The notes beneath the pieces were generated by a model. It was given only the letters and a program-made list of their open reading frames with translations. It made no database searches and was not told the origin of the DNA. Positions 33,994 through 48,900 of a stretch of DNA of 64,000 nucleotides are shown piece after piece; position 1 is the stretch's first letter; every line of letters starts with the position of its first letter. Source of the stretch: Eunapius fragilis (Eukaryota; Porifera; Demospongiae; Spongillida; Spongillidae). The DNA lies in contig OY811985.1 in NCBI GenBank assembly GCA_963681505.1, positions 5,541,029-5,605,028 of the forward strand, given 5' to 3'. The position numbers and the translations under genes were made by a program.

Positions 33994-36900
33994 ACCAGAC
34001 CTTTCTACTTGACATATTTGTATGGTGGACATGTATGTGTACACGCAGTCTGTGTGTGTGTGTTATAATACTAGGATGTTATGAATATGTACAGAACATA
34101 CACAGGATATTCTTCTGCTTAGGAGTATGTGCTTGTGTGCGTATTTTCGTGTATGGAACAAGAGAAATGAACGCTGTTACTTCGAATTCCCTAAAAACCA
34201 CTGCCCCTTCCTCCTTCCCACCCCATCTGACTTCCAGCACCACTACTCCAGCCCACCCCAAGGGCCTTCCCCTCTTCTCCTCCTCCCAGCCACACAAGGC
34301 TCCAGTGAAGCTGGTACTACGTGAACCCACCATCCCATTGGCTGCCCCTCCTGCCACTACCCCAAGGAACCAATGCAACTCTGATTCTGAGATGTTGGAT
34401 ATAACAGAGGTGATAGGAATGTTGGAATCACGGAAGAGGCAAGTGCTTTGTGTTGTGTGTGTATGTCTGTATATGTGTGTGCGTGTGTGTGTAAGTGCGT
34501 GTTTGTATGTGTGCATGTGTGTATGTGTGTGCGTGTGTGTGTGTATGTGCGTGTGTGTATGTGTGTGTGTGTGTGCGTGTGTGTGCGTGCGTGTGGTCAC
34601 ATGTTGGCATTGGGCATGGTTAGGGCATGTGTGTTACATACCAGAATTTATATTGGGTGTGTCGAGGGTGTGTGGTGGGGGATGTGTATATGTGTAAGAC
34701 CTGTGTGTGCTGATAACGTACAATGCATGTAGGCGTATGTGTGGGTGTGGTTAGGATGTTTGTATGATGGGTACGTGTGTGGGTGAGCAGTACTTGTGCA
34801 GGTGGGGTGTGAGTGTTTGAGCGTGCTTGTATGGTTGCATGTGTGATGTTTGTGTGGATGTGTAATGTGTACTTAAGTTGTGGGCGTGTGTTGACTTTTG
34901 GCTTCCTTGTCCAAGGGCATGTGCCAAGTGTGTGCATGTCACATGCACTGCGACGCCTTTTGATTACCTGTAGTATACGTACGTGTGAGAGGGGCCCATT
35001 TGGGTGTGGTAGGGTTTTAAACACAACACGTTTGCAGCACTGGAATGAGTGAATCTGTGTGGTATGTGCAGAACGTAATAGTGTACATGTTGCTTAATCA
35101 GTAGTCAGGTGGTGCTGGACTTTTCAGGTGGTGCTGGACTTTTCAGGTGGTGCTGGACTTTTCAATCAGTAGTCAGGTGGTGCTGGACTTTTCAATCAGT
35201 AGTCAGGTGGTGCTGGCCTTTTCAATCAGTAGTCAGGTGGTGCTGGACTTTTCAATCAGTAGTCCAGGTGGTGCTGGACTTTCAATCAGTAATGTATGAT
35301 AACCACATCAATTTTGGCACAAGTGGAGTACTTATATGTAGCTCAGGAACCAATAGACCTCGAAGGCAGCTCTAATTTGTTAGTTTTGGAGGGGGGGGGT
35401 AAAGCGATAAAGGCTAAGCAGCTCTGCGCGCCTATTGTGTTGTATGAGTCCACAAACCCATCACACCGTAGGGTTTAGGGTCAGTAAAACAAAGGATGGG
35501 GCTACAGTGGTGTCATCTGTGCCTTCCCAGTGTACGTAACTTCTCCCCTTGTAAAGTTACAACACTTTATAGTGACCTTCACTCTTGAGGAGTAGCAATA
35601 TTCAGTTATCAGCCATATTCTGTTATCTTCTAGCTTCTTCCCTATCTTCTCCACAGTAATGAGTAACACTGCTTCCTCTAATGCAGTCTCTTCTGACCCT
35701 GAGTCAATGAGTGGACCTATCCCTTGCCCTGCATATTCTTGCAAAGTGGCCAAGGACTTTACATTTAGCACATCTTTTCCCATACGCTGGGCACTGTCTC
35801 GTCTGTAGTGAAATAACCCCTGAACCTTGGGCTTCCACAATGGTAGCACAAGTGTTCAGAAAATCTTTGCTGAAATTTACATCGCTTGGCTCAATCCTAA
35901 AGCAGGCAAGTGAAAAATATCTACCATCATAAAATATATTTGAAGTGAGTTCCACGTACTTCATATTTATTGAGCCGATGGATTTTTTTAACAGAATGTT
36001 ATGCCTACCAAAGCCAGAATGTTAATGATGGTCATCATGGCTTCGAGGCAATTAATCCTCTGGCTTTCACTCATACATGCTGCTGTGATTCTCAATGTGG
36101 CTATGGAATCATTGGAGGAAGAGCTTGCTCCAGTCCTGATGCTAATTCCAGATTTATCTGTGCTATAATTACACCTTTACCATTCTCACTAGTGAAATCA
36201 TCCTTGAGACGGCAATGGGGGAATATGATGCAGCTCGCAATTAAGTGTGCTGCAACATCACTAGCCACATGTAGTCCAGTACTGCATTGGTTGACTATCC
36301 CATCATCATCCCATATATCATTCTTAGGCACCCTCTTGGAGCCTTGATCAATGTATAAAACCCCCAAATGCGGCCCCTAATACGAACTGATCTCTCTTTG
36401 TAAGGCACCTATCTTTGGGGTACTCTTTCATGATCTCCCAATAAGTTTTACAGACATATTGAAGTTTCCCATTACCGTCACCTTCCCTGTCCAGGGAACT
36501 TCTCTTTTAAATTTTAGGGCCTTGTTGTGTAGCAGCACCAGGCTTAATAAATAAGTTAATCCGACCATTAGTTGGATCTACAGTATAAGATTCCATTTCT
36601 TAGCATCTTGTGTGGATTCATACACAGTGCTAAATTGTCCAATCTCTTTTTAAAAAGCTCAAACAGAAGTCAAGCATTTTTTGAGCTCTTTCAACACCAC
36701 CTTTGTCTGAAACGGTGACAACTTGTTTAGAATGCAAAGTGTCTCAGGCTTGTCCAAAGAAGCTCTTACAGAGGGTGCCCCCTAATGAATATCATGGGGC
36801 TCCCCCTTTCTTTTTTCTTCCTGTTTTACTCCTTGTTCAAATATTTCAAACAACTGTTCTGGGATGGTGTTCCCAGCAATGGAAATACCATTCAATGTAA

Positions 36901-39900
36901 AATACAGTAACTCCATATGAGGTATAAATGTTCGGTTTGTAGCCGAAATTAGCTTCAAATGTTTCAGATACTTCGTGAAACTCTTGCAAGGCTTCACCAG
37001 TTGTTACTGTAGGACCCGTTTGTTGTCAGCATGGCTCTTCCAGAGTTATTGTCATCTAATGTGCGATTATAGATCTCCCTGACTTGTTGTAAGTCATAAA
37101 GAGACCTAATTTCTTAAAAGTTTCTACCTTCTCATTGAAAAGGGAGCAAACCACTTTCACCAAATCAGTACTTTAAATGGTACAAGCCTCAGGGGCCATT
37201 CATAAATTACGTCACGCTATTTTAGACCATTATGGACCCCCCCCCCCCCCCCCTCGTCACACATTATCCCATACTGATATATTATTAATGTATACATCGT
37301 CACACTGGCTGATACCCCCCCTCCCCCCCTTCAGCGTGACGTAATTTATGAACGGCCCCTCAGTGGGTTTTATTTTTTCTAGTTGTTTGAATCACACTAT
37401 GGTGTGTGTGAGGTAATGCACGTATATAATGTCAATACTCAGATCTAACTAACTAATCTGAAGTATTACATGCCAAACCGCGCATGTGTATACAAATTAA
37501 ATTGTTCTTGGTGACGACATCCGTCACATATCATTCTCCTTCTGTTGCAACAAACTATCTTGCTGCACGAGACAATGCATCTGCATTCTTGTTGTGATCC
37601 CCAGCTCTGTAAACAACCGTAGTAACGGCACTAATGGAGCAGGTTTGATCTTCCCCTGTGCCGATCTCTGGCATGTTGGACACCCTTGGCAAAACTCGGC
37701 CACGTCCTTAATAACGTCGGCCAATAAAATCGCCTCAATAAACGACGACCTGTCTTCTCCCTTCCCAAATGACTGGCTAAAGGAACGTCATGTGCGAGTT
37801 TCAGTACCGTATCTCGACAGCGCTTAGGTAACACCAACTGTTCCACTTATCAAATGCGTTAACTCAGAAATATCTATTCCCAACAAAACAGACATAGGTA
37901 GTTCCTCTGATAAAGCCGCTTCCACCTGAATATGAGCTCCATCCAGTTCACTAAAGCAAGGGGATGAAGTTTGGTGTCTCCATGTGCACAGGTGATTGTT
38001 GCGACCTTCCAAACAATGACCTTCTCCCTGGCAACCAAATTCCGATGGACCATTGTTCTCAAACATCCCGTGTCAAGAAGAATTCAGTGACCTATTGTCC
38101 CTCCACCTTGCCCGCCTTGTACATTGGTCTGCCACCTGCACGTCTCCTGTCCATCTGCTCCTTGCACACCATACTTTTTTCTGGGCATTCCCACGACATG
38201 TGTCCTTGCTTTTTACAGTGGTAACACTGAGTACCTCTGCTTTGTTGACTTTCTTCTCTTTTCCTCTTATAGCAGTCTTCCGTGGCATGACCCGACTTTC
38301 CACAGTACTGACATTCACAGGAACCTACTCGGTTTGGCTTAGGTGTAGAGCTAGCCAACGTTTCCGTTTCAGGCCGCCTTGCCTGCTCGTAATCGTCCGC
38401 CAACTCGCCTAGTACCCACCACTTAAATCTGTCGGCAGTGTGTTGAGAAACTGCTCTTTACCCACAGCGTTCATGACATCCTCGACAGTGTGACATTCTT
38501 TCAGCCATTTGGCTTGCCACTCCATCAGCTTCACGGCTAGCTCTCTGTTCATTTCCCCATCCTTTCGCCTCGCCGACCGAAATCACCTCCTGTATTCTTC
38601 CTCGTTAATCCCATACCGGATGAGAATTGCCGCTTTAATTTTCTCGTAATTCCCACTGTCTGAAGGAGAAACAGCAGCGAAGTCCAATTGGGCCTTGCCC
38701 GTTAACTGGGGTATCAAAATAGTGCGGCCACCTGTCCTCCGAAATGTTGTGGGCTGCCATTATCCTTTCGAACGTGACTAAATATGCCTCTACATCATCC
38801 TTTTTGTTCAACGGAACTAGCTTTACTGTAATCTCGGGACCTCGACTGCGTTGTTTTGCCGTTCCCTCCACCAGTTTCACTTGGTTGTCCATGTAAGCCT
38901 ACATCTGGTCCAGTCTCTTCTGTCTTTCTCGTTCCCTCGCTTCTCTTTCTTCATTTCTTCTTCGCCTCTCTGCATCAAACTCTTTTTCGCGACGTTCTCT
39001 CTCTTCTGCTATTTCCACTTCCCGCTTCGTCCGGTCCTCTATCAGCATTTGCAGTAACTCCTGCACCTTCAGTTCAGCCATTGTATCCTTTGCGTCCTTT
39101 GTGTCGCCCTCCTTGTAGCAAAGACCTGAGCGTGTTTTTGACATGAAACGTGGCTAGGCCAGGGTACTTGAAACTTCCTGGCGTTCCAATTTCCGGCACC
39201 GCTGCCACGTCATTACTCAGATCTAACTAACTATAACTACCTCAAACTGCGCATGCGTATACAAATTAAATTGTTCTTGGTGACGACATCCGTTTAAAGA
39301 TTTTATCAGTAATTGGTTCAATTAACTGATACAACAATGTATCTGGGCTATACCTTGTGAAAGGCTCCTTGGAGATATAGGCTGTATAACAGAGTTCTAG
39401 TTGAACTATTGGATCTTTTGGGACATATAGGCTGTATTAGTTGAACTATTGGATCTTTTGGGAGATATAGGCTGTATTAGCAGGGGCGGCGGAAGAGGGG
39501 GGGCAAGGGGGGCTTTAGCCCCCCCCCCCCCCCCCCAAATATGCATTTGGAGGGGCTCAGCCCCCCCAAATTTAGCGATCGATCGGACGATGATTGCTGC
39601 CGTATATTAGTACATGTACTCCATTAATACGTCTAATGTACCTGGCGTCCTCCCGGGGGTACATTTGTCTACCGCTGTGTACAGTTATTCACGTTCTGCC
39701 AGTTTAACATCCCTTTTACATTTGACAATGCATTCTAATCGTTCAGAGCTTGAATTCCCAGGCTCTAATTCATTTTCTCTGGCCGCAAGCAGACCGTCAA
39801 AGGGAAGCTATTCGATCGCGGTACGCGTAGTTAGCACAGAAGATTACATAGAAACCACGCATATCGCGATATAATAGTTTCACTTTGAAACCCTGGCATG

Positions 39901-42900
39901 GAACCAACGAAAAGAATTATACCTCGGGCCAAGCTTTAAAGGACCTGTACAACGAGCATGCACTTTCAAACTGGCTGAACGTGGATAAATTTATTTTCTA
40001 AGCACCGCGGTAGGCAAATCTACCCCCGGGAGGAGGTCCCGGTACATTAGACACTAACGCCACTGATGTTGCTGTTGAATTCTCCACTACTAACGACGAA
40101 CGCACCAGATACCACAGGAAAAATCGTAGCCTTGGGTTTTTAGGGTGGTTTTTAACAAAAACCATCCTGGAATTGAGCGCCTAGCATGGGAATATAGCAA
40201 AAACCATCCTGGGATTTGGCCTCCAGAGTGGGAATGGCCTAAAAACTATGCTGGGTTTGTCGAACAAAAACCATGTTGAAGCAATAAATAAATATGCATG
40301 AGCTCAAGATGTTTTTTGTTCGACAAACCCAGCATGGTTTTTATAAGCTATACCCACCCTGGACGCCAAATCCCAGGATGGTTTTTAAGCTATACCCACC
40401 CTGGACGCCAAATCCCAGAATGGTTTTTAAGCTATACCCACCCTGGACGCCAAATCCCAGGATAGCTATACCCACCCTGGACGCCAAATCCCAGGATGGT
40501 TTTTAAGCTATACCCACCCTGGACGCCAAATCCCAGGATGGTTTTTAAGCTATACCCACCCTGGACGCCAAATCCCAGGATGGTTTTTACGATATTCGCT
40601 CAATCTCAGGATGGCCTTTTGTTAAAAACCACCGCAAAAAACCCAAGGCTGGGATTATGAAACATTTTCCTGTGATCTTTGGTACTACTGTAGTTTTACT
40701 GGTGCTTTGTAACGAAATTCATGTGATCATGAATATAATTATCGTTTGTTCAGTATGATAAGCTTCCGCCGCCCCTGATTAGTTGAACTATTGGATCTTT
40801 TGGGAGATATAGGCTGTATTTGTTGAACTATTGGATCTTTTGGGAGATATAAGCTGTATTAGTTGAACTATTGGATCTTTTGGGAGATATAGGCTGTATT
40901 AGTTGAACTATTGGATTTTTTGGGAGATATAGGCTGTATTAGTTGAACTATTGGATCTTTTGGGAGATATAGGCTGTATTAGTTGAACTATTGGATCTTT
41001 TGGGAGATATAGGCTGTATAACAGAGTTCTAGTTGAACTATTGGATCTTTTGGGGCTCCCTCTAGATCCAGTTTTCCCTTTTTCTGTGCATATGTATGCC
41101 AAGTAATTGCTAAAAGGTTTTATACGTAGACAAGATTCCAGTTGACTGGCAAAACCATCTGAGTAAGCATATTTTGCGGGCAATACTTTTAAAAATAATC
41201 CAAATGTTTCCTGGATCCTGGGACCGTCAGAGAGGAACATCAAATATGCAAATGGAAGGAGAAATTCTCCTTTATTCCTTTCTCAAGGCAATGTTGTGCT
41301 AATGCTATTTACTTCCAAGGGTGCACATTTATAAGTGTGGCCTTCGTAGTAGTTTTATGAAAGAAAACGAAATTTTCATTCTACTCCATTTTCAAAAATT
41401 TACTACTAGAGAGAGGGAGAAAACCCCATCTCTAACTTTCATTTTACAGTTCAGCATGTTGTAATCTCTATTCGCAGCTGGTGCCCGCATAGAGGGTGGA
41501 GTTTGCATTTCAGATGTCCTGGGGTTGTGTGGTGTTATTACAACGAACCCAAAAGACTTATTTTCCTATCTTAACGGTTTTACTATGAACCCAGTTTTTG
41601 TTTATCTGTGTTTCAATAGTATGCCCAATTAGATGGTCAAGCATTATTAGATCTGCTACTTTTAGTTTGCAGAATCTTTCCATAAGTTCTTTCATCGCGA
41701 CTATGTTTTTGCATAAACAAAGATAGCTGCTAAGCTTTTCAGCATTGATCAATGCTTCATCAAATTGTTTGGTGAGTATTTCTACCCCCTGAGTTGATCT
41801 GCGGAAAGCAGTTTCATCCAAGATCTGGTTATCTCTTTGGAACAAAGTAAGAGGGATTGTAAGTCACTATGACAGCTTCTCTCTTTTTTCGTGTATCATA
41901 GTGCTTTTTTCTTTTTTTGGATGCAATTTATAGCTCATTCCATATCCCAATATGGCAAATTTGTTTAAGTTTTCAGGTTCTACAATACAGTGTACTTTTC
42001 GCCAGTTCTTTGGATGGTTGGATTTTTGCCCTCACCTTCCTTAACAGCGGCTCTACGCTGTGGATTAAAATCTCCAGATTTAAGTTGGGTCACAGCCCCA
42101 CTCAACCACCCCACGGGCAATTCCTTGCCTAGGAGCTCTGCATACTTGTGGATAACATGGTAATCATGATCGTTCTCTACTACCCATTTGAGGGGAGAGC
42201 CGCAGTGTTTTTGCTTAAATTCTGGCCTGTGTGGGTCTCAACTGAGAGCCCTATGTATTGCCTGTATTTCCCATATATATATGCTCCCATCATTGACAAA
42301 TTTTTCAGGTGGGGCATATGCAAGAGCTGTCGATCTTGGTTGATGCTCTTTTTATATATATATTAGGGACAAAAATTTTAATCCCATTCCCCTCATATTT
42401 GGTAATTCCACCATAGCGACTGGGGGTGTTCCTGGTCTAAGCACTCCAGTGGCATTTTGTGGAAATGCGACATATTTCGATGTCCACTGCATGCATGCCT
42501 AAGGTTGTGGTACTTAGGCCATAATTTTGCAGGAAGGATTCTACCATTGTTTTACACTTTCGGACTATCCAGTCCATTCCTTTTGGTAAGTCAGCAATCC
42601 CTATACCCTCCTCTCTGTACACTTTTAAAATTGTGTAACTGAGGTCAGTTGGGTATGGGTAGATTTCTACATCTAATGATGATTTACTTTACCAGCCCCC
42701 TAATTGGTTGAAGAAGTAAATACAGTAATCGATTCCAATGAAGCTTTTCAAGCCTTCATAATCGACTACAGTTCTATTGAAGTATTTTTCATCATTTATT
42801 TCTATAACAAGATTCAAGTTCGGAGAATAATGTCTTGTGTTATATGGATTGTGGGTAGAGTGCTTGTCAAGCACTTCTTCCTTCAGCCTTTTCAAGGTTA

Positions 42901-45900
42901 ATTCCTTCAAAAACTTCTGTTGCTTCAAGTACAAGAACCCAATGTCGTAAATTGGTGTATTGTCTGAATGAAACTGTCCTTTAAAAATCTGGGTGGTGTG
43001 CTACGGCTGGAAAGCGCGCTTCTACCACTGTTTGGATTGATTTGTTGGTAGCTTGCATCTCTGGTTGGATTGATTTGTTGGTAGCTTGCATCTCTGGTTA
43101 TGCACATCTGGAACATCCTGCTTGACTTTACCATTGCTTGAACCCTGGCTGCCAGTCTCCTATCAATTTTCCATTGTCGGTCTGAGTGTTTTCTTCCTAG
43201 AACTTTCCAGTTTCTTTTTCCTATTGCTGCCACTTCTTCGGAGTTTTCTGTGACCTGCGAAGCCATCTTTTCTACCACTGCCACTCCTGCTGTCTTTCAT
43301 TCAACTACATCTGTTTTCTTGCTCACTGAGTGTTGCAAGTCTACTGCTTTTGCCTCCATCGTCTGGCATATTCATATTGCCTTTGCCAGATCTCGATTCT
43401 CAGTTTCAAAAAGCCGGCGTCTCATCCTTTCATCATCAACACCTTTGATTAATACATGGAGCATTAGATCAGCCTTTTGGTCTCCAAACTGACAATCTCT
43501 CACCTCCTTCCGAATCTCCTCTGCTTGAGTTGAAAAAACTTGTCCCTGATGACATGGTTGCTTTTTCTGCGTACGCTCAAATGGTCCAGCTGGGCATGTG
43601 ACAGCTGTGCTTCATATCAGGGACCAATGGGTGATGCTGGTCACCATTGGATCAACCTGTGTCCCAGGATAGAAGCCTGGAGGGTGTCGTCCATCATTGA
43701 TGAAATAGTACACATTGAAGTACATAATGGGGATGGGGGAAGTAGATTGTGGGTGAGCAACTGGCCGCAGTCAAGGCTATGACTGGAGTGCTGCACCCAT
43801 GGAGCCCTCATTTAAATATAAAACCTGAAAGGTGTTGTAGGGGAAAAAGATGCTATTGGGCACGAATGCCCAGCGTAGGATTGGTTTGGATCGTTCATTG
43901 ATTGCATCTGTAGGAACATGTTTTACATCTTTTTTATTTGGCCTTAGCAACAGCACACTTTCCTTATAGTCAGCTTGGTAACTATATACATGTATGACAG
44001 TGCAATTCTATGCATTAAACTTAGTTTACTACCACTGTACCTACATGGCCACTGCTTGCAGTGCTTATTTGTTTACGCACTGGTTCTCAACACTACAGAA
44101 CCCTTTACCATGCAAACAGGTTAAAGCCACCATTCACACTGCTTTCAACTCTGTAAGTAGAGGCTTACAGCTTCAAATCGCCTTACTTCAGTGGATTAAA
44201 GCCTTTTTGAATGATCACATACAATACATGTACATAATTACATGCACCTCGAGGATCTGGTGCACCTCAGTGACCTAAGGGATCTGATGCACCTCAGGGA
44301 CCTAAGGGATCTGATGCACCTCAGGGACCTAAGGGATCTGATGCACCTCAGGGACCTAAGGGATCTGATGCACCTCAGGGACCTAAGGGATCTGATGCAC
44401 CTCAGGGACCTAAGGGTTCTGTGCACCTCAGTGACCTAATGGATCTGATGCATCTCAGGGACCTAAGGGATCTGATGCACCTCAGGGACCTAAGGGATCT
44501 GATGCACCTCAGGGACCTAAGGGATCTGATGCACCTCAGGGACCTAAGGGATCTGATGCATCTCAGGGACCTAAGGGATCTGATGCACCTCAGGGACTTA
44601 TTTGTACATGTACATGTACCACACCCATTTTTGTACTGGGACACCAATAACTTCATGTGCATGTACATTCACCTGTGTGTTGGAAGGTTTGTTACCCCTG
44701 TGCATTTCATCCAGGCTTGAGTCAGTGGTGCGCAAGCAGCAGCAGGAACAGAGCGTCATCAAAGCCATCCTCAGTCAGTCAACAGTTTCTTGGGAGGTAA
44801 TTTACCTCTCCACACAGGCACTGTATGTAATCTAATCCATACACAGGCCCTTGCACAGTGTATATTGACCACATGGCTACTTAAGTTTTACGTGGTGTGA
44901 ATATGTAGTGCATTTGTAAATATCTTTTTCTTCATGTTCTCCCCCATACATGCATTCAAGGTGTGACAAGTATGGGCATGTTTTGAAAAGGAGTTTACTA
45001 CATGTATCAATAGCTAACTCCTTGGCCTTTTCAATTCCTTCTTTTGATCAGATTCCTGCCCAATCTAAGTACATGTACAAGATATGGAATAGTAGATTTC
45101 CTTCCAATGGCCATGGGTGGCATCTAATGCCCATAGACCTGATGCTTGTTCACAGCAATCAATGGCATGTCATGCATTTGCACGGTACTATGGATGCAAA
45201 CAATATAGATAGGATCATGGATCATGATTGCCTTGTGAGCTCTAAAGGTCAATGTTCTGGGCCTAATAACCATATAAGCAGGGCATTTAATAGTAATAAT
45301 TAGGATTATTCCATAATTTATCAGAAAAGGTAGCATCCTAACCAGGTAAGAGTTAAAGGGCCTGCCTGTATTCTGTGATCAAAAAAGTAATTTTAGGCAG
45401 TATAAATACTCTAACCTGCACTAAATTTTATTTTATTTGGTGTTCCTATCGCAGTTTAGTTGTTACTTTGGTTAGTGAAGTTGTTTTTCTAAAAATGCCT
45501 TCGCGTAATCAAAAGAAGATATCTAAGCAACGAGTGGAAAGCAAGACGAGAACAAAGCTAAAGATATCGCCACCTTTTAGCAGATCAATATTTGCGTTGT
45601 AGTTGTCGCGTACAGAGGCCTTCTTCTTTTCGGGATCGGCCTTGTAGCTGTTGCATACAGAGGCCTTCTTCTTTTCGGGATCGGCCTTGTAGCTGTCGCG
45701 TACAGAGGTCTTCTTCTTTTCGGGATTGGCCTTGTAGAGCGCTCATATGAAGAGGACCTCGACGAGAACCGTGCTGCTATATGAAGAGGACCTTGAGAAG
45801 AACCGTGCTGCTAAAAAGCGGCGATATGAAGAGGACCTCGAGGGAAACCGCGCTGCTAAAAGGCAGAAATACGATGACAATTCAGCTGGTATCTGAAAGG

Positions 45901-48900
45901 AGTCGGTATTGGAATGACCACGCTGTCTGATTGGCTAAACGTGCTGCCGAGAGGACGCGGTACCACAGGGGTCACAGAACTACCACTACCACCCAAAGGT
46001 ATGTTACGGCATGTTAAAAAGCTGTGCATGCAACATTTGTACAGCATAGTCGGGCGGCCCTACTACCTCGTTTGGTCGGGCTTGTCACCCTACTACCTGA
46101 CCAAACGCGGTAGTAGGGCCCGCCCGACTATGTACAGCACAAAACCATTCACTTCACATGTAAAGCATGCATGGTGACTCAACTTAGTATCTATTGTTTT
46201 AAAATCTAAAGGCTTTCTTATCCGAGACAAGGTGCGTATATTCATTGCTGACCTTGACCACGTTTGGTAAAGGTCACCAATTACTATAGTTCCAGCCCTC
46301 CCCAAAAAACGTCCCTTGTCTAACCCTTGGGTGTACATTGCTGACCTTGACCACCTTTGACCAATGACTATAGTTCCAGCCCTATAGTTCCCCCAAAAAT
46401 GTCCCCTTGGGTGTACATGTCCTGTCCACAGATATTACCTCACCTGAGAACATACCCTTATCGATCTACATCTGCCATGTAGTTTACTTCATGAGTTTTC
46501 ACACTATCCATCTATACAACAAACTACACCTCCATGTTTAGATGGGAGCATATAAGAGTATCAAATTTGGCCAATAGAATTTTAGCACAACTGACAGACA
46601 TACACCCCTTCCCTGCCTGTCATTAATACGATGGAATTGGACCAATAGAATTATAGCACAGTCTGCACATGTGTTAAGGGTTTGCAGGTATAAAAGTCAC
46701 TCACCCGCTGAATAGTGCACTTTGCATAAAGAGGTAAAAATTTAATAATACTCTATGTGGATTCACGTGTAAAGGCTTTGCTTGAAAAAAGAAAGAGGTA
46801 AAAATTTAATCATACTCTCTGTCATGTACATTTAGATGGCAGCTGAAGACCTGAGGGGATTTTTACCAACGAGGGGTCGGAAGAGGAAGAGGATGAGGAT
46901 GAAGAGTACATTCATCCTCCAACTCCTCTCCCCTTCACCCCGCTACCTCCAGAAGCACCGCTTCTGCCACATCCAGAAGCCCCACTGCCCCTGCTGACAC
47001 CACCAACGCTGCCCCCACCACCACCAACAGTGCTTCCCCCTGGCCTGCATGACCAGAACCAGCATGGCTAGGAGGTCGGGGAGGAGGACGTCCCCACGCC
47101 CACAGGAGAAGAGGGCGCGGGCAAGGACAAATTATAATACTGTACTAATTCATACAATTATTATTAAAGTTATTAGTTATTGCATTAAGCTATAAGAGAT
47201 AAAGGGGATCATCCAAATTCTATACATTTGATTATTGACTACTATACTGCTATGACAGGGTGAAAAAAAAACTTATGAAACAAGTAAATAAAAACATTCT
47301 CTAATGAAAGAGTTGTTGGTATATAGGATTGACCAATGGTGGTGTAAAAAGCACGGAAACAAGAGTGACAGAAATTTTACTGGAAAATTGAAATAGGCCT
47401 ATATTTAGCACACTCCTGAGTAATGGGCTAAATATAGGCCTATTTCAATTTTACTGGAAATTTCTGTCGTTCTTGTTTCCGTGGTCAATCCTATATACCA
47501 ACAACTCTCTCATTAGAGAGTGTTTTTATTTTCTTGTGAAATTTTTAAATGCTATCAAAGGCTGCTCTGTGTGGTTTTGCTAACTGTAGGTAGGGTACAG
47601 ACATGGCTGTAACAATTTTCCCACAAAACCATTTTGTTGAATTTCCATAGCTATACATATCACCTTCACTTTTTTTGCAGGAAAATGCAACTATAGACTC
47701 TCACCTCTGGTTTGAAGTTGACACAACGGAAGCGTGCATTTTTAATGAGGAAATTGTTTGTTTGGTATGTGGGTTGTTATCCAGCAGTGTGCTTGTATGT
47801 GTGTTTTTGTTCAAGTCTCAACTTCCCTAAGCTTGTTGCTATTCTTATTTTGATGCCCCAGTGTGCTCCTATGATAAACTTTTCGTTTGGTTTTATCACA
47901 GCTTTCTTTCACTGTTCTCTTGTGCAGGACACAAAGGCATCCAAAAGGCTGAAGGTTAAATGTTCAGGTTGGTTTATCTCGGCACCTTTGGTGATACGTA
48001 GGTTTGCATGCATGTGAACTGAATGTTGTGTACAAGTTAGCAGTTAGCATGGTGGAAGAGCCAGTCATTGTAGATGTATGCATGTAGATAGGGGAGAGTC
48101 CAAATGTGTACATGTGTGAGCTTGGCCTACTCCACACAGCGTGCAATCTCGTGATCCATGTGAAATGTTTCAGACACTTGTCTGATTATGGAAATATGCA
48201 CTGTAAAGAAACCTTTAGGGAGATTAAACAAAAAGAAAAAGTGAAAAATGTCGTAAGTCAACCCAATAATGTGCCCTAATATGCGTGGACATAGATCTAC
48301 TGCACCCCTTGATATCTGGCAGATCACAGTCCAGCATCATTTCTTGGCTCGCCACAAGGCTAGTGGCAAATGCAAATTGTGTTGGAAAGGGTACAAAAAC
48401 TGGAACCATGGAAGGGTAAGAGTTTTGCTATATACATGTGCACACTCCCGCCAGTTCTATACTTCGCAATCAGATTCATGTGTAGTTGACCACTGAGGAC
48501 ATATACATGTACATTAGATGAGTAGAGTCAGTGTGATCTTTTAGTGTGCGATATGGTTTCAGTGTGTGAGGTATGTTGTCAGTGTGAAACGTGGTGTCAA
48601 TGTGAGGTATGGTGTCATTGTGAGACGTGGTGTCAATGTGAGGTATGGTGTCGGTGGTGTATGGTGTCAGTGTGAGACGTGGTGCCAATGTGAGGTACGT
48701 TGCCATTGTGAGAGTGGTGTCAATGTGAGGTAAGGTGTCATTGTGAGACATGATGTCAAATGTGAGGTACGTTGTATTACAATATGACGTTAGCCTGACA
48801 TGTTTTACACCATGTTGGATTAGAAGTTTTGTCTATTCCAATGTAAACATTACATCAACATCAATGTAAGTGACATTACATTTATGTTGAAATAGACTAG

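Larger units (their letters stand above)
39406..41060. repeat. 40-bp minisatellite (TTAGTTGAACTATTGGATCT...), split by a transposon
   Basis: Units TTAGTTGAACTATTGGATCT / TTTGGGAGATATAGGCTGTA occur at 39,406-39,480 and continue at 40,778-41,060. The split coincides with the CAGGGGCGG element at 39,481-40,777. Confidence 0.9.

Noticed and set aside
44238-44720. Leucine/arginine repeat proteins on both strands ([18 protein letters not shown])
   Set aside because: 27-bp minisatellite artefact lying in an intron.
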